From assembly GCA_934621485.1 (NCBI GenBank), contig CAKTUS010000036.1:1-26339 (forward strand): a DNA stretch of 26,339 bases. Direction: 5' to 3'. The notes under the pieces were generated by a model, which was not told where the DNA came from, searched no databases, and saw only the letters and a program-made list of their open reading frames with translations. Position numbers and translations under genes: made by a program. How positions within the stretch are numbered: the first letter of the stretch is position 1; each line of letters opens with the position of its first letter. Shown here piece after piece: positions 1-7,838 of the stretch. The stretch is from an uncultured Clostridia bacterium (lineage in GTDB: Bacteria; Bacillota; Clostridia; Christensenellales; Aristaeellaceae).

Positions 1-1445
1 TGATGGAGCACCCGCTGGACATGAGCTGGGGCTACCAGGTTACCGGTTTTTACGCCGCCACCTCCCGCTACGGCACGCCCAAGGAATTGATGAGCTTTAT
101 CGACCGCTGCCACCAGGCGGAAATCGGCGTTATTCTGGACTGGGTGCCCGCCCACTTCCCAAGGGACGAAATTGGTCTGTTCCGTTTTGACGGAACCGAT
201 TTGTACAACCATCCGGATCCCCGGCGGGGCGAAATTGCCCAGTGGGGCACCATGCTGTTTGATTATGCCCGGGGCGAGGTGTGCAGCTACCTGTTGAGCA
301 ACGCCTGCTTCTGGCTGGAATGGTATCATGCGGACGGGCTTCGGGTGGATGCGGTCAGCGGAATCATCTACTACGATTTTTGCAAGGAGCCGGGCCAGTA
401 CCTGCCCAATTGCTTCGGCGGCCGGGAGAATCTGGATGGCATCAACTTCCTGCGCCGGCTCAACCAAACCGTGTATCACGACTTTCCAGGGCTGATGATG
501 ATTGCCGAGGAAAGCACCGCCTTCCCCATGGTCACGGCGCCCACCTATCTGGGCGGCCTGGGCTTTGGCTTCAAGTGGAACATGGGCTGGATGAACGATA
601 TCCTGTCCTATATCAAGCTGGACCCGGTGTACCGCAAGTATCACCACGACAAGCTCACCTTCAGCCTGATGTACGCCTTCAACGAAAACTACATCCTGCC
701 CTTTTCGCATGATGAAGTGGTGCATGGCAAGCATAGCATGCTGGATAAAAACCCCGGCGACCTTTGGAAAAAGTTTGCCGGGCTTCGGGCGTTGTACGGC
801 TATACCATGGCCCACCCGGGCAAGAAGCTGCTGTTCATGGGCGGCGAGTTTGCCCATTTCATTGAATGGAAATATGACGACCAGCTGGACTGGTTCCTGC
901 TGGTGTATGAACGTCACGCCCCTTTGCAGCAGTGCGTAAAGGCGCTGAATCGCCTGTACCGGGAAAACCCGGCTCTTTACGAGGTGGATGATTCCTGGAA
1001 CGGCTTTCAATGGATTACCGCCAACGACATGGACAACAGCGTGGTGGCCTTCCTTCGCACCGACCGGCAAGGCGTAGCTCTGCTGTGCGTAACCAATTTT
1101 ACCCCGGTGTTCCACCCCATTTACCGCATTGGTCTGCCCTTTGGCGGCATCCTGCAGGAAGCGCTTAACACCGACCGGGCGGAGTTCGGCGGCAGCAACC
1201 AGTACAATGCTTACGACATTCATGCCTGTCCCGGTCAGTTTAACGAATTTCCCTTCTGGGCAGATATTTGCGTGCCGCCGCTGAGCACCGTGTACTTTAC
1301 CTATGACAAAATTCTGCCAAAGCCGCCAAAGGCACGGCAGTACGCCACGCTTTCTCACCCCGTGCGCTCCCGCAGGCATGCCGGACTTTCGCCCGGTTTC
1401 CCGCGCCGGCCGGTATTTGAAAGCAATCAGCAAAGCAAGGAGTGA
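1..1445 (+). CDS. glgB: 1,4-alpha-glucan branching enzyme GlgB, 5' truncated
   Basis: Cuts alpha-1,4 glucan chains and re-attaches the fragments as alpha-1,6 branches during glycogen synthesis in the cytoplasm. The reading frame is open at the window edge, and the ATG at 3 is the internal Met of the EHP...SWGYQ segment, so the N-terminal carbohydrate-binding part and the start of the GH13 barrel lie outside. Counting from that Met, the GH13 residues are present: nucleophile D116 in GLRVDAV, acid E169 in AEES, and H236-D237 in SHDEVVHGK. Their spacing matches the E. coli catalytic residues D405, E458 and D526. Roughly 45 residues follow the usual end of the all-beta C domain (PPLSTVYF); this basic, Pro/Arg-rich tail is longer than typical. 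The stop is 9 bp before glgC, whose Shine-Dalgarno lies in the last codons. Confidence 0.96.
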   Translation, partial: MEHPLDMSWGYQVTGFYAATSRYGTPKELMSFIDRCHQAEIGVILDWVPAHFPRDEIGLFRFDGTDLYNHPDPRRGEIAQWGTMLFDYARGEVCSYLLSNACFWLEWYHADGLRVDAVSGIIYYDFCKEPGQYLPNCFGGRENLDGINFLRRLNQTVYHDFPGLMMIAEESTAFPMVTAPTYLGGLGFGFKWNMGWMNDILSYIKLDPVYRKYHHDKLTFSLMYAFNENYILPFSHDEVVHGKHSMLDKNPGDLWKKFAGLRALYGYTMAHPGKKLLFMGGEFAHFIEWKYDDQLDWFLLVYERHAPLQQCVKALNRLYRENPALYEVDDSWNGFQWITANDMDNSVVAFLRTDRQGVALLCVTNFTPVFHPIYRIGLPFGGILQEALNTDRAEFGGSNQYNAYDIHACPGQFNEFPFWADICVPPLSTVYFTYDKILPKPPKARQYATLSHPVRSRRHAGLSPGFPRRPVFESNQQSKE

Positions 1446-1454
1446 AACGTCCCC

Positions 1455-2627
1455 ATGATGAACAAAAAGCAATGCGTAGCCATGCTACTTGCAGGCGGAC
1501 AAGGCAGCCGCCTGGGCATTTTGACGGCCAATATGGCCAAGCCCGCCATCCCCTATGGCGGAAAATACCGCATCATCGATTTTCCCCTGAGCAACTGCAC
1601 CAACAGCGCCATCGACGTGGTGGGCGTGCTCACCCAGTACCAGCCGCTAAAGCTGAACGCCTACATCGGCAGCGGTTCTCCCTGGGACCTGGACCTGGCC
1701 CACGGCGGCGTGTATGTATTGCCCCCTTATGTGAAAGGCAAAACCGGCGAATGGTATTCCGGCACCGCCAACGCCATTTATCAGAACATGCCCTTTATCG
1801 AGCAGTTCACTCCGGATTATGTGCTCATTCTGAGCGGCGACCACATTTACAAGATGGACTATAACGCCATGCTTAAATTCCACATTGATAATAAAGCGGA
1901 CTGCACCATCGCCGTGCGCGAAGTGCCCTGGGAAGAGGCCAGCCGCTTTGGCATCATGAATACGGGCGAGGGCAACGTCATTGAAGAATTTGAAGAGAAG
2001 CCCGCCCACCCCAAGAGCAATAAGGCTTCCATGGGCGTATACATTTTCACCTGGGAAAAGCTGCGCAAGTACCTGTCCGAGGACGCCGCCGATCCCGCCA
2101 GTTCCAACGACTTTGGCAAAAACATCATTCCCAATATGCTGGGCGACGGTCAGCGGATGTTCGCTTACGATTTCAACGGCTACTGGAAGGACGTTGGCAC
2201 CATCGAAAGCCTGTGGGAGGCCAATATGGACCTGCTGCAACTGCCCATGCCCATCGACCTGTACGATAAGAAATGGCGCATCTACGGCCGCAATCCCGCC
2301 ATGCCGCCTCACTACGTGGCCGACGGCGCCAGCGTCAGCCGCTGCCTGATCACCGAGGGCTGCGAGGTGTATGGTCATGTGGATCACAGCGTGCTGTTTG
2401 CCGGCGTTGTGGTAAAGGAAGGCGCCAGCGTAATCGACAGCGTAATCATGCCCGGCGCGGTGGTGGAGCGCGGGGCCCAGGTACGCCGGGCCATTATCGC
2501 CGAGGGTGCGGTCATCGGCGCAGGCAGCGTGGTCGGCGAAGAAACCGGCAACATCGCCGTGGTGGGTCAGCAGGTAAAGCTGCCGGCCGGGGCCATCGTT
2601 AGCGCCGGTGAGCAACGCGACGCTTAA
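1455..2627 (+). CDS. glgC: Glucose-1-phosphate adenylyltransferase, catalytic subunit GlgC
   Basis: Makes ADP-glucose from ATP and glucose-1-phosphate, the committed step of bacterial glycogen synthesis. The 390-residue protein has the nucleotide-binding loop GGQGSRL (residues 14-20), the metal-binding S-G-D-H motif (127-130, D129 being the expected catalytic Asp), the sugar-phosphate EEKP motif (about 180-183), and a C-terminal left-handed beta-helix of hexapeptide repeats (from about residue 290). All catalytic motifs are intact, unlike in the following paralogue. The start is the first of two adjacent ATGs, with AGGAG at 1438-1442. Second gene of the glgBCDA operon; it probably forms a hetero-oligomer with GlgD, as in other Bacillota. 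Confidence 0.97.
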   Translation: MMNKKQCVAMLLAGGQGSRLGILTANMAKPAIPYGGKYRIIDFPLSNCTNSAIDVVGVLTQYQPLKLNAYIGSGSPWDLDLAHGGVYVLPPYVKGKTGEWYSGTANAIYQNMPFIEQFTPDYVLILSGDHIYKMDYNAMLKFHIDNKADCTIAVREVPWEEASRFGIMNTGEGNVIEEFEEKPAHPKSNKASMGVYIFTWEKLRKYLSEDAADPASSNDFGKNIIPNMLGDGQRMFAYDFNGYWKDVGTIESLWEANMDLLQLPMPIDLYDKKWRIYGRNPAMPPHYVADGASVSRCLITEGCEVYGHVDHSVLFAGVVVKEGASVIDSVIMPGAVVERGAQVRRAIIAEGAVIGAGSVVGEETGNIAVVGQQVKLPAGAIVSAGEQRDA

Positions 2628-2653
2628 CAGAAGGAAAGGAAGAAAAAAAAGCC

Positions 2654-3775
2654 ATGAAAAACGTAATGGGCGTTATTTATACAGGTGAAAAAGACAGCTT
2701 CCTTCGCGAGCTTACCCTCATGCGCGCCATTGCCGCCGTGCCCGTGGCGGGCCGCTACCGGGTGATCGACTTCATTGTCAGCGGCATGGTAAACAGCGGT
2801 ATTCGCAACGTGGGCGTCATTATGCAAAAGAATTACCACAGCCTGATGGATCACCTGGGCAGCGGCAAGGAGTGGGACCTGCACGGTAAAAATGACGGCC
2901 TGTACATTCTGCCGCCCTTCCTCACCAGGGATAATGTAGGCGTGTACAAGGGCAGTTTGGACGCGCTTCACTCCAACATGAACTATCTGCGCCGCAGCCG
3001 TCAGGAATATGTGCTTTTGTGCAACAGCCTGATGCTGTTTAACGCTAATTTTCAGGACATGTTCCAAAAGTATCAGGACAGCGGCTGCGATGTGATGATG
3101 ATGTACAGCCGCCGGCCGGATTTACAGCGTCCGGAATACGGCGTCTATGTGGATGTGGATTCGGACAATCGCGTCAAGGACATTGAAATTGATCCGACCA
3201 CCCCGCGCTATCCCAACACCGGCATGGAAGTGATGCTCATGCGCAAGAGCCTGCTGATTGATTTGGTAGACCGGGGCGCGGCCCACGGCTACCACGATCT
3301 GGTACGCGATGTGATGCAGCGGCTGGTGCGCGACGCCGGGCTGAACATGTGCGGCTATGAGTACAAGGACGTTTGCTTCCGTCTGGACAGCGTGCAGAGC
3401 TATTTCAAAATGAACCTGGCCATGCTGGATTTGGATGTGCGCCACAGCCTGTTCCCGGAGGACAAACCGGTTTACACCAAAGTGCGCGACCAGCTGCCCG
3501 CCCGTTATCTGGAGCACGCCAAGGCTGTGAACACCATGGTGGCCGACGGCTGCATCATCAATGGCACGGTAGAGCACAGCGTGCTGTTCCGCGGCGTAAA
3601 AATCGACGAGGGAGCCCATGTGAAAAACTGTGTCCTGATGCAGGACTGCCACATCGAGTCCGGCGCACAGCTGGAAAACTGTATCCTGGACAAGCAGGCG
3701 CTCATCAAAACCGGCAGCCGGCTAATTGGTCCCAGCGCCTACCCCATTGTGATTTCCAAAAACATGGTCATCTAA
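2654..3775 (+). CDS. glgD: GlgD, non-catalytic ADP-glucose pyrophosphorylase-like subunit
   Basis: Paralogue of GlgC that acts in Bacillota as a partner subunit modulating GlgC. The 373-residue protein keeps the overall fold (VAGRYRVIDF at 31-40, a Y-H-S-L-M-D-H-L-G-S-G-K-E-W-D segment at 61-75, C-terminal hexapeptide repeats). The catalytic signatures are gone: the GGxGxRL loop is replaced by TGEKDSFLREL (10-20), the SGDH motif by C-N-S-L (123-126), and the EEKP motif is absent. The protein is therefore very unlikely to be active alone. The start has a purine-rich AAGGAAAGGAAG site just upstream. It sits 26 bp after glgC and 31 bp before glgA, in one operon. Confidence 0.93.
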   Translation: MKNVMGVIYTGEKDSFLRELTLMRAIAAVPVAGRYRVIDFIVSGMVNSGIRNVGVIMQKNYHSLMDHLGSGKEWDLHGKNDGLYILPPFLTRDNVGVYKGSLDALHSNMNYLRRSRQEYVLLCNSLMLFNANFQDMFQKYQDSGCDVMMMYSRRPDLQRPEYGVYVDVDSDNRVKDIEIDPTTPRYPNTGMEVMLMRKSLLIDLVDRGAAHGYHDLVRDVMQRLVRDAGLNMCGYEYKDVCFRLDSVQSYFKMNLAMLDLDVRHSLFPEDKPVYTKVRDQLPARYLEHAKAVNTMVADGCIINGTVEHSVLFRGVKIDEGAHVKNCVLMQDCHIESGAQLENCILDKQALIKTGSRLIGPSAYPIVISKNMVI

Positions 3776-3806
3776 CCAAATTTCAACTGTTTGGAGGGAA
3801 CCAGCC

Positions 3807-5249
3807 ATGAAAATTCTTTTTACTGCCAGCGAATGTGTACCCTTTGTCAAAACCGGCGGTTTGGCGGATGTGGTGGGCGCTCTGGCCCCCGTACTGGCCA
3901 AAGCGGGCCATGATGTGCGCGTGATTCTGCCCATGTATACGGCCATTGATTATCAGTGGCAGTCGCAGATGCAGTTTGTGCTGGACTTTGACGTGCAGCT
4001 TGGCTGGCGCAGGCAGTACTGCGGCGTGCAGTCGTTAAAAAAAGACGGCGTAACCTACTATTTCCTGGACAATAAGTATTACTTCGGCCGGCCTTACATC
4101 TATGGCCTGGGCGGGGATGAATACGAGCGTTTCGGCTTTTTCTGCCGCGCCGTGCTCAACGCCCTGCCTCTGCTGGACTTCAGCCCCGATATTCTTCACG
4201 CCCACGACTGGCAAAGCGGCATGATTCCGGCGCTGCTGAAAATTCAGTATGCGCATCTGCCCTTCTATTCCCAGATTCGCACCGTGTTTACCATTCACAA
4301 TTTGCAATACCAGGGCATTTTCGGCATCAAAGAGGTGCAGGATGTGCTGGGCCTGGGCGACGGCCTGTGGAGCGCCGATAAGCTGGAGTGCTTCGGCTGC
4401 GCCAATTTCATGAAAGCCGGCCTGGTGTACAGCGACTCCATTACCACTGTCAGCCCAAGCTATGCCGAGGAAATCACCACTGCCTACTACGGTGAGCGGC
4501 TGGACGGTCTCATTCGTTCCCGCCGGGATTCCCTCTACGGCGTGCTGAACGGCATTGATGTGGACGAATACAATCCCCAAACCGACCCGTTGATTTACCA
4601 GAACTACAGCCAGAAAAACATGGCCGGTAAGGCCGTCAACAAGGCCGCCCTGCAAAAGGATTTGGGGCTGGAAGTAAACCCGGACATTCCGCTGATTGCC
4701 ATGGTGGGCCGCCTCACCAACCAAAAGGGCCTGGACCTGGTGGATTGTGTGCTGGGCGACATCATGAAGGAGAACGTGCAGCTGGCTGTGCTGGGCATGG
4801 GCGACGCCCGCTATACCAACCTGTTCAGCTGGGCCGAGCAGCAGTATCACGGCCGGATGGCGGCCCGCTTTGCCATGGACCATGCGTTGGCCCACAAGCT
4901 GTATGCCGCCGCAGACTTCTTCCTGATGCCCTCGCTGTTTGAGCCCTGCGGCCTGAGCCAGCTTATTTCCCTGCGCTATGGCACCATTCCCATTGTGCGT
5001 GAAACCGGCGGCCTGCGGGATACCGTGCTCAGCTACAACGAGTTTAATCAGGAAGGCAACGGCTTTACCTTCCTGAACTACAATGCGCACGATATGCTTA
5101 ACGTGGTTCGGCGGGCGCTGGATTATTACCGCGGCCATAAGGACGTCATCAAGCTGCTGCAAAAACGCGGCATGCAGGGCGACTACAGCTGGACCCACAG
5201 CGCCGCTGAGTACGTCAAGATCTATCAAAAACTAAGCGGGAAAAACTGA
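3807..5249 (+). CDS. glgA: Glycogen synthase GlgA (GT5)
   Basis: Transfers glucose from ADP-glucose to the non-reducing end of glycogen. The 480-residue GT-B protein has family-standard length: N-terminal K15-T-G-G-L loop that binds ADP-glucose, HAHDWQ around 131-136, second-domain nucleotide-binding segment VGRLTNQKGLD (300-310), and the C-terminal E-P-C-G-L-S-Q segment with E379 at the position of the catalytic Glu, followed by the phosphate-contacting ETGGLRDTV (399-407). The start is preceded by GGAGGG with good spacing. Last gene of the glg cluster here; no glycogen phosphorylase follows. The next 540 bp carry no gene. Confidence 0.97.
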   Translation: MKILFTASECVPFVKTGGLADVVGALAPVLAKAGHDVRVILPMYTAIDYQWQSQMQFVLDFDVQLGWRRQYCGVQSLKKDGVTYYFLDNKYYFGRPYIYGLGGDEYERFGFFCRAVLNALPLLDFSPDILHAHDWQSGMIPALLKIQYAHLPFYSQIRTVFTIHNLQYQGIFGIKEVQDVLGLGDGLWSADKLECFGCANFMKAGLVYSDSITTVSPSYAEEITTAYYGERLDGLIRSRRDSLYGVLNGIDVDEYNPQTDPLIYQNYSQKNMAGKAVNKAALQKDLGLEVNPDIPLIAMVGRLTNQKGLDLVDCVLGDIMKENVQLAVLGMGDARYTNLFSWAEQQYHGRMAARFAMDHALAHKLYAAADFFLMPSLFEPCGLSQLISLRYGTIPIVRETGGLRDTVLSYNEFNQEGNGFTFLNYNAHDMLNVVRRALDYYRGHKDVIKLLQKRGMQGDYSWTHSAAEYVKIYQKLSGKN

Positions 5250-5660
5250 TATATGCAACTGCCAAAAAAGTGGAGATGCAGGAGGCATTGCCTTTTGCCG
5301 GGGTTTTAGGGGCTGAGCCCTAAGCCTTGTGTCGAAACGCTTTTTCTGCGAACCAGCGGAGCCTTGTTTGCGGACGCGCACTCTCCTAAATCAGGTTTTT
5401 TCGACAGGCTGAGCGTTCGCCTGGCGGCGATCTTTTCTGCTGAAGGACTGGCAGAATGTTTTCGGCAGAGCCCAAAACGCCCGCCTGCCTGGCAAAGCCA
5501 GGCGATACGAATGTAGTCGAGGGGCGCACTCCCCTCTGACTACTCCCCCGGAGAGTGCTTCGGCAGCCTTGTTGCCGAGTCCGACGTACACACCGCCTGG
5601 TTCGGAATGAAATGGAAGGGCCGCGGCCCTCCGGTACCACCCGTGGTTTTCGACAATTTG
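5250..5660. repeat. Gene-free stretch with a chain of short hairpins, possible dispersed intergenic repeat
   Basis: No convincing coding region is present; open frames here have no Shine-Dalgarno and unnatural composition. The stretch holds several short inverted repeats: TTAGGG/CCCTAA (5306-5311/5318-5323), TTCTGC/GCAGAA (5435-5440/5451-5456), a 7-bp stem with a 3-nt loop (5487-5493/5497-5503), GCACTC/GAGTGC (5526-5531/5553-5558), TCGGCA/TGCCGA (5560-5565/5573-5578), and a perfect 14-bp palindrome centred on CCGCGG (5617-5630). The density of hairpins and difference from flanking coding sequence suggest a mobile-type or structural intergenic repeat. Copy number elsewhere cannot be seen from this window. 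Confidence 0.4.
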
Positions 5661-5664
5661 CCAT

Positions 5665-5696
5665 CTCCCATGCAGAATGAACCGCATGGGAGTTTT
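5665..5696 (+). terminator. Intrinsic terminator ahead of the zinc operon
   Basis: A perfect 9-bp stem, CTCCCATGC (5665-5673) and GCATGGGAG (5684-5692), with a 10-nt loop, followed directly by TTTT (5693-5696). This is plus-strand intrinsic terminator geometry. It insulates the zur promoter from glycogen-operon read-through. Confidence 0.75.
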
Positions 5697-5718
5697 CTTG
5701 TATAAAGAAAAGTTTTTC

Positions 5719-5747
5719 TTGACAAGCATGTGTCTTGCCGCTATACT
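5719..5747 (+). promoter_or_regulatory. Sigma-A promoter of the zur-znuACB operon
   Basis: TTGACA at 5719-5724 and TATACT at 5742-5747, separated by exactly 17 bp. The -35 is perfect and the -10 is five of six. The predicted start of transcription falls at about 5754, inside or at the edge of the palindromic operator, 38 bp before the first start codon. Confidence 0.85.
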
Positions 5748-5756
5748 ATCCAAGCC

Positions 5757-5775
5757 GAAAATGAATTTCATTTTC
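5757..5775. promoter_or_regulatory. Fur-family (probably Zur) operator
   Basis: A perfect 9-1-9 inverted repeat, GAAAATGAA-T-TTCATTTTC, begins 9 bp after the -10 box, so bound repressor would block initiation. Length, AT-rich composition and symmetry are those of Fur/Zur boxes. The downstream operon encodes both a Fur-family protein and a zinc importer, which makes autoregulation by Zur the simplest reading. I did not find a second copy of this palindrome in the window. Confidence 0.75.
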
Positions 5776-5791
5776 AGAAAGGAGCTTTTCC

Positions 5792-6208
5792 ATGGCGCAG
5801 CGTGGAGCCTATCAAACCCGGCAGCAGGAAGCTGTGGCGCAGTTGTTTGCTTCTCGTCCGCAGGATTGCCTAACCACCGAGGAAGCCTATCAGGCTTTGC
5901 TGAAAAAAGGGCTGGACGTAGGCAAAACCACCGTGTACCGGGCCGTTACCCGGCTTTGTCAGGCTGGCCGTCTGCGGCGCTATGCCGCCCATGAAAGCGG
6001 CGAATCCGCCCATTACCAGTACAATCCCTGCACGGAAAGCCATTTGCACATTCGTTGTGTGCATTGCGGAGCGCTGGCCCACTTGCATTGCGAAGAAGTG
6101 GAAGCCTTTGCCGCTCACCTGAATGAGCATCACGGCTTTACCCTGGATGAGGGACAAACCATTTTATACGGCTGCTGTGCCGCCTGCCAGCAGAAAAAAA
6201 CGAAATGA
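5792..6208 (+). CDS. zur: Fur-family metalloregulator, probably zinc repressor Zur
   Basis: Predicted zinc-responsive repressor. The 138-residue protein has an N-terminal winged helix (roughly 1-80; recognition-helix region GKTTVYRAVTRLCQAGRLRR, 44-63) and a C-terminal dimerisation and metal domain with HLHIRCVHCG (84-93) and a second Cys pair C129-x2-C132. These two CxxC pairs are the structural zinc site of Fur-type proteins. Regulatory-site ligands are plausible in the His-rich segments around 84-98 and 112-114. Assignment as Zur rather than Fur or PerR rests on co-transcription with znuACB. AAAGGAG at 5778-5784 supports this start. Its stop overlaps the first upstream ATG of znuA. Confidence 0.85.
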   Translation: MAQRGAYQTRQQEAVAQLFASRPQDCLTTEEAYQALLKKGLDVGKTTVYRAVTRLCQAGRLRRYAAHESGESAHYQYNPCTESHLHIRCVHCGALAHLHCEEVEAFAAHLNEHHGFTLDEGQTILYGCCAACQQKKTK

Positions 6209-6216
6209 GGTTTTCC

Positions 6217-7137
6217 ATGAAAAAAACGCTATGGGCCCTCACACTGGCCCTGCTTTTCATCATATGCCGCCCGCTCTTTGCAAAGGCGGAAACACTGCCC
6301 TCTATTGTCGCCACCAATTTTCCCTGCTATGATTTGGCCCGGCAATTATGCGGCGACTCCGCTGCTATTCGCATGCTGCTGCCCCCGGGCAGCGAAAGTC
6401 ACAGCTACGAGCCTACGCCTCAGGACCTCATCGCCCTGCAAAACTGCGATTTATTTCTCTATGTGGGCGGCGAAAGCGACGCCTGGGTAGAAACGCTGCT
6501 GGAATCCTTGGGCGACCAGACTCCCCCCGCCTTCCGGCTGTGCGACCAGGTCGCTCTGCTGGCTGAGGAACGGTCCGCCAGTATGGAAAGTCATGAGCAC
6601 GATGAGGAAGAAATGGACGAGCATGTGTGGACGTCTCCCAAAAACATGCTGCGCATCGTACCTGCCCTGGCGAATACCCTCAGCCGCCTGTTTCCCCAGC
6701 AAGCCGGTTTCTACGCAGAGCGCCGGGATGGATATGTTTCAAAGCTGGAGGAGCTGGACGCCGCCTTTGAAACGGTGGTGCAAAACGGCAAGCGCAACTT
6801 GATCGTTTTTGGCGACCGTTTCCCCTTTCGCTATTTTGCCAGAGACTACGGCCTGCGCTATGACGCGGCGTTTCCTGGTTGCAGCGAGGACAGCGAGCCC
6901 AGCGTAAGAACGGTCATCTCCCTGGTGGATACCATTCGCCAACAACAGATTCCCGTGGTCTTTTACATTGAGTTTTCCAGCCGCCGCACGACGGATATTC
7001 TGGCTGAGGAAACAGGAGCCGAGGAACTGCTCTTCCATAGCTGCCACAATGTATCCGCCGACGAGCTGGCACAGGGCGCAACCTATTTGACCCTGATGTG
7101 GCATAATGTAGACGCGTTAAAGGAGGCGCTTTCCTGA
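6217..7137 (+). CDS. znuA: Zinc ABC transporter substrate-binding protein ZnuA-like
   Basis: Extracytoplasmic high-affinity metal-binding component (cluster A-I). I prefer the ATG at 6217: GAGG lies 7-10 bp before it and the protein then begins with a proper signal peptide (MKKTLWAL..., hydrophobic to about 22, likely cleavage after A-K-A). An ATG at 6205 is also in frame and would overlap the zur stop. Metal ligands expected in the family are visible: H62 in SESHSYEP, H136 in EHVWTSP, and a short His/acidic loop (about 124-136). The C-terminal half carries FGDRFPFRYFARDYGL and the HSCHN segment, the clostridial variant lacking the Gram-negative third His position. No lipobox cysteine is evident, odd for a monoderm binding protein. 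About 306 residues. Confidence 0.88.
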   Translation: MKKTLWALTLALLFIICRPLFAKAETLPSIVATNFPCYDLARQLCGDSAAIRMLLPPGSESHSYEPTPQDLIALQNCDLFLYVGGESDAWVETLLESLGDQTPPAFRLCDQVALLAEERSASMESHEHDEEEMDEHVWTSPKNMLRIVPALANTLSRLFPQQAGFYAERRDGYVSKLEELDAAFETVVQNGKRNLIVFGDRFPFRYFARDYGLRYDAAFPGCSEDSEPSVRTVISLVDTIRQQQIPVVFYIEFSSRRTTDILAEETGAEELLFHSCHNVSADELAQGATYLTLMWHNVDALKEALS

Positions 7138-7838
7138 TGGCGCTTATTACCTGTGAAAAAGTCAGCTTTGCCTATGAAGGGCGCGCCGTGGTCAACAGCC
7201 TGAGCCTGACCGTAAACCGGGGCGACTACCTGTGCATCGTAGGAGAAAACGGTTCCGGCAAAAGCACGCTGGTCAAGGGGCTGCTGGGCCTGATTGCTCC
7301 TGTTCAGGGCCGCATTGTCTACGGCGATGGGCTTACGCACAACCAGATTGGCTATCTGTCCCAGCGAACCGATGTGCAGAATGATTTTCCTGCTTCCGTG
7401 TGGGAAGTGATCAACAGCGGCTGCCGCGGCCGCAGCCCTTTTTTAACGGCCTCCATGCGCCGCGACGCCGCCGAGAAACTGGAGGCGCTGAAGATTGCAG
7501 AAATCAAAAACCACAGCTTTATGGAGCTGAGCGGCGGCCAGCAGCAGCGGGTGCTATTGGCCCGGGCGCTGTGCGCCACCCGAACCCTGCTGGTGCTGGA
7601 CGAGCCCGTGGCCGGGCTGGATCCTCTGGTCACCCGGGAGATGTATGACATCATTTCACATTATCATCGGGAACATGGGCTGACGGTGGTCATGATTTCC
7701 CATGATATCGAAGCGGCGCTGCATAACGCCACCCGCATTTTGCATATGTCTCACCAGGCTGCCTTCTGGGGTACGCCGGAGGAATACCAGCGGTCTGATT
7801 TTGCCCGCGGCTTTGTGGAGGGCGAGTCTCATGCTTGA
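7137..7838 (+). CDS. znuC: Zinc ABC transporter ATP-binding protein ZnuC-like
   Basis: ATPase powering the zinc importer. The 233-residue single ABC domain has Walker A GENGSGKST (36-44), Q-loop region YLSQRTD, signature LSGGQQQRV, Walker B LLVLDEP with the D-loop AGLD, and H-loop ISHD. The start codon overlaps the znuA stop by one base, and the end overlaps znuB by 8 bp, so translation is probably coupled. Specificity for zinc rather than manganese is taken from the neighbouring Zur-like regulator and the His-rich loop in ZnuA. Confidence 0.92.
   Translation: MALITCEKVSFAYEGRAVVNSLSLTVNRGDYLCIVGENGSGKSTLVKGLLGLIAPVQGRIVYGDGLTHNQIGYLSQRTDVQNDFPASVWEVINSGCRGRSPFLTASMRRDAAEKLEALKIAEIKNHSFMELSGGQQQRVLLARALCATRTLLVLDEPVAGLDPLVTREMYDIISHYHREHGLTVVMISHDIEAALHNATRILHMSHQAAFWGTPEEYQRSDFARGFVEGESHA

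Noticed and set aside
1647..2615. 322-residue minus-strand open frame within glgC
   Set aside because: Shadow of an intact GlgC; His/Gly-rich artefact composition.
5391..5771. 126-residue minus-strand open frame between glgA and zur
   Set aside because: It runs through the zur promoter, operator and a terminator, has no ribosome site and lies in hairpin-rich sequence. It is not a gene.
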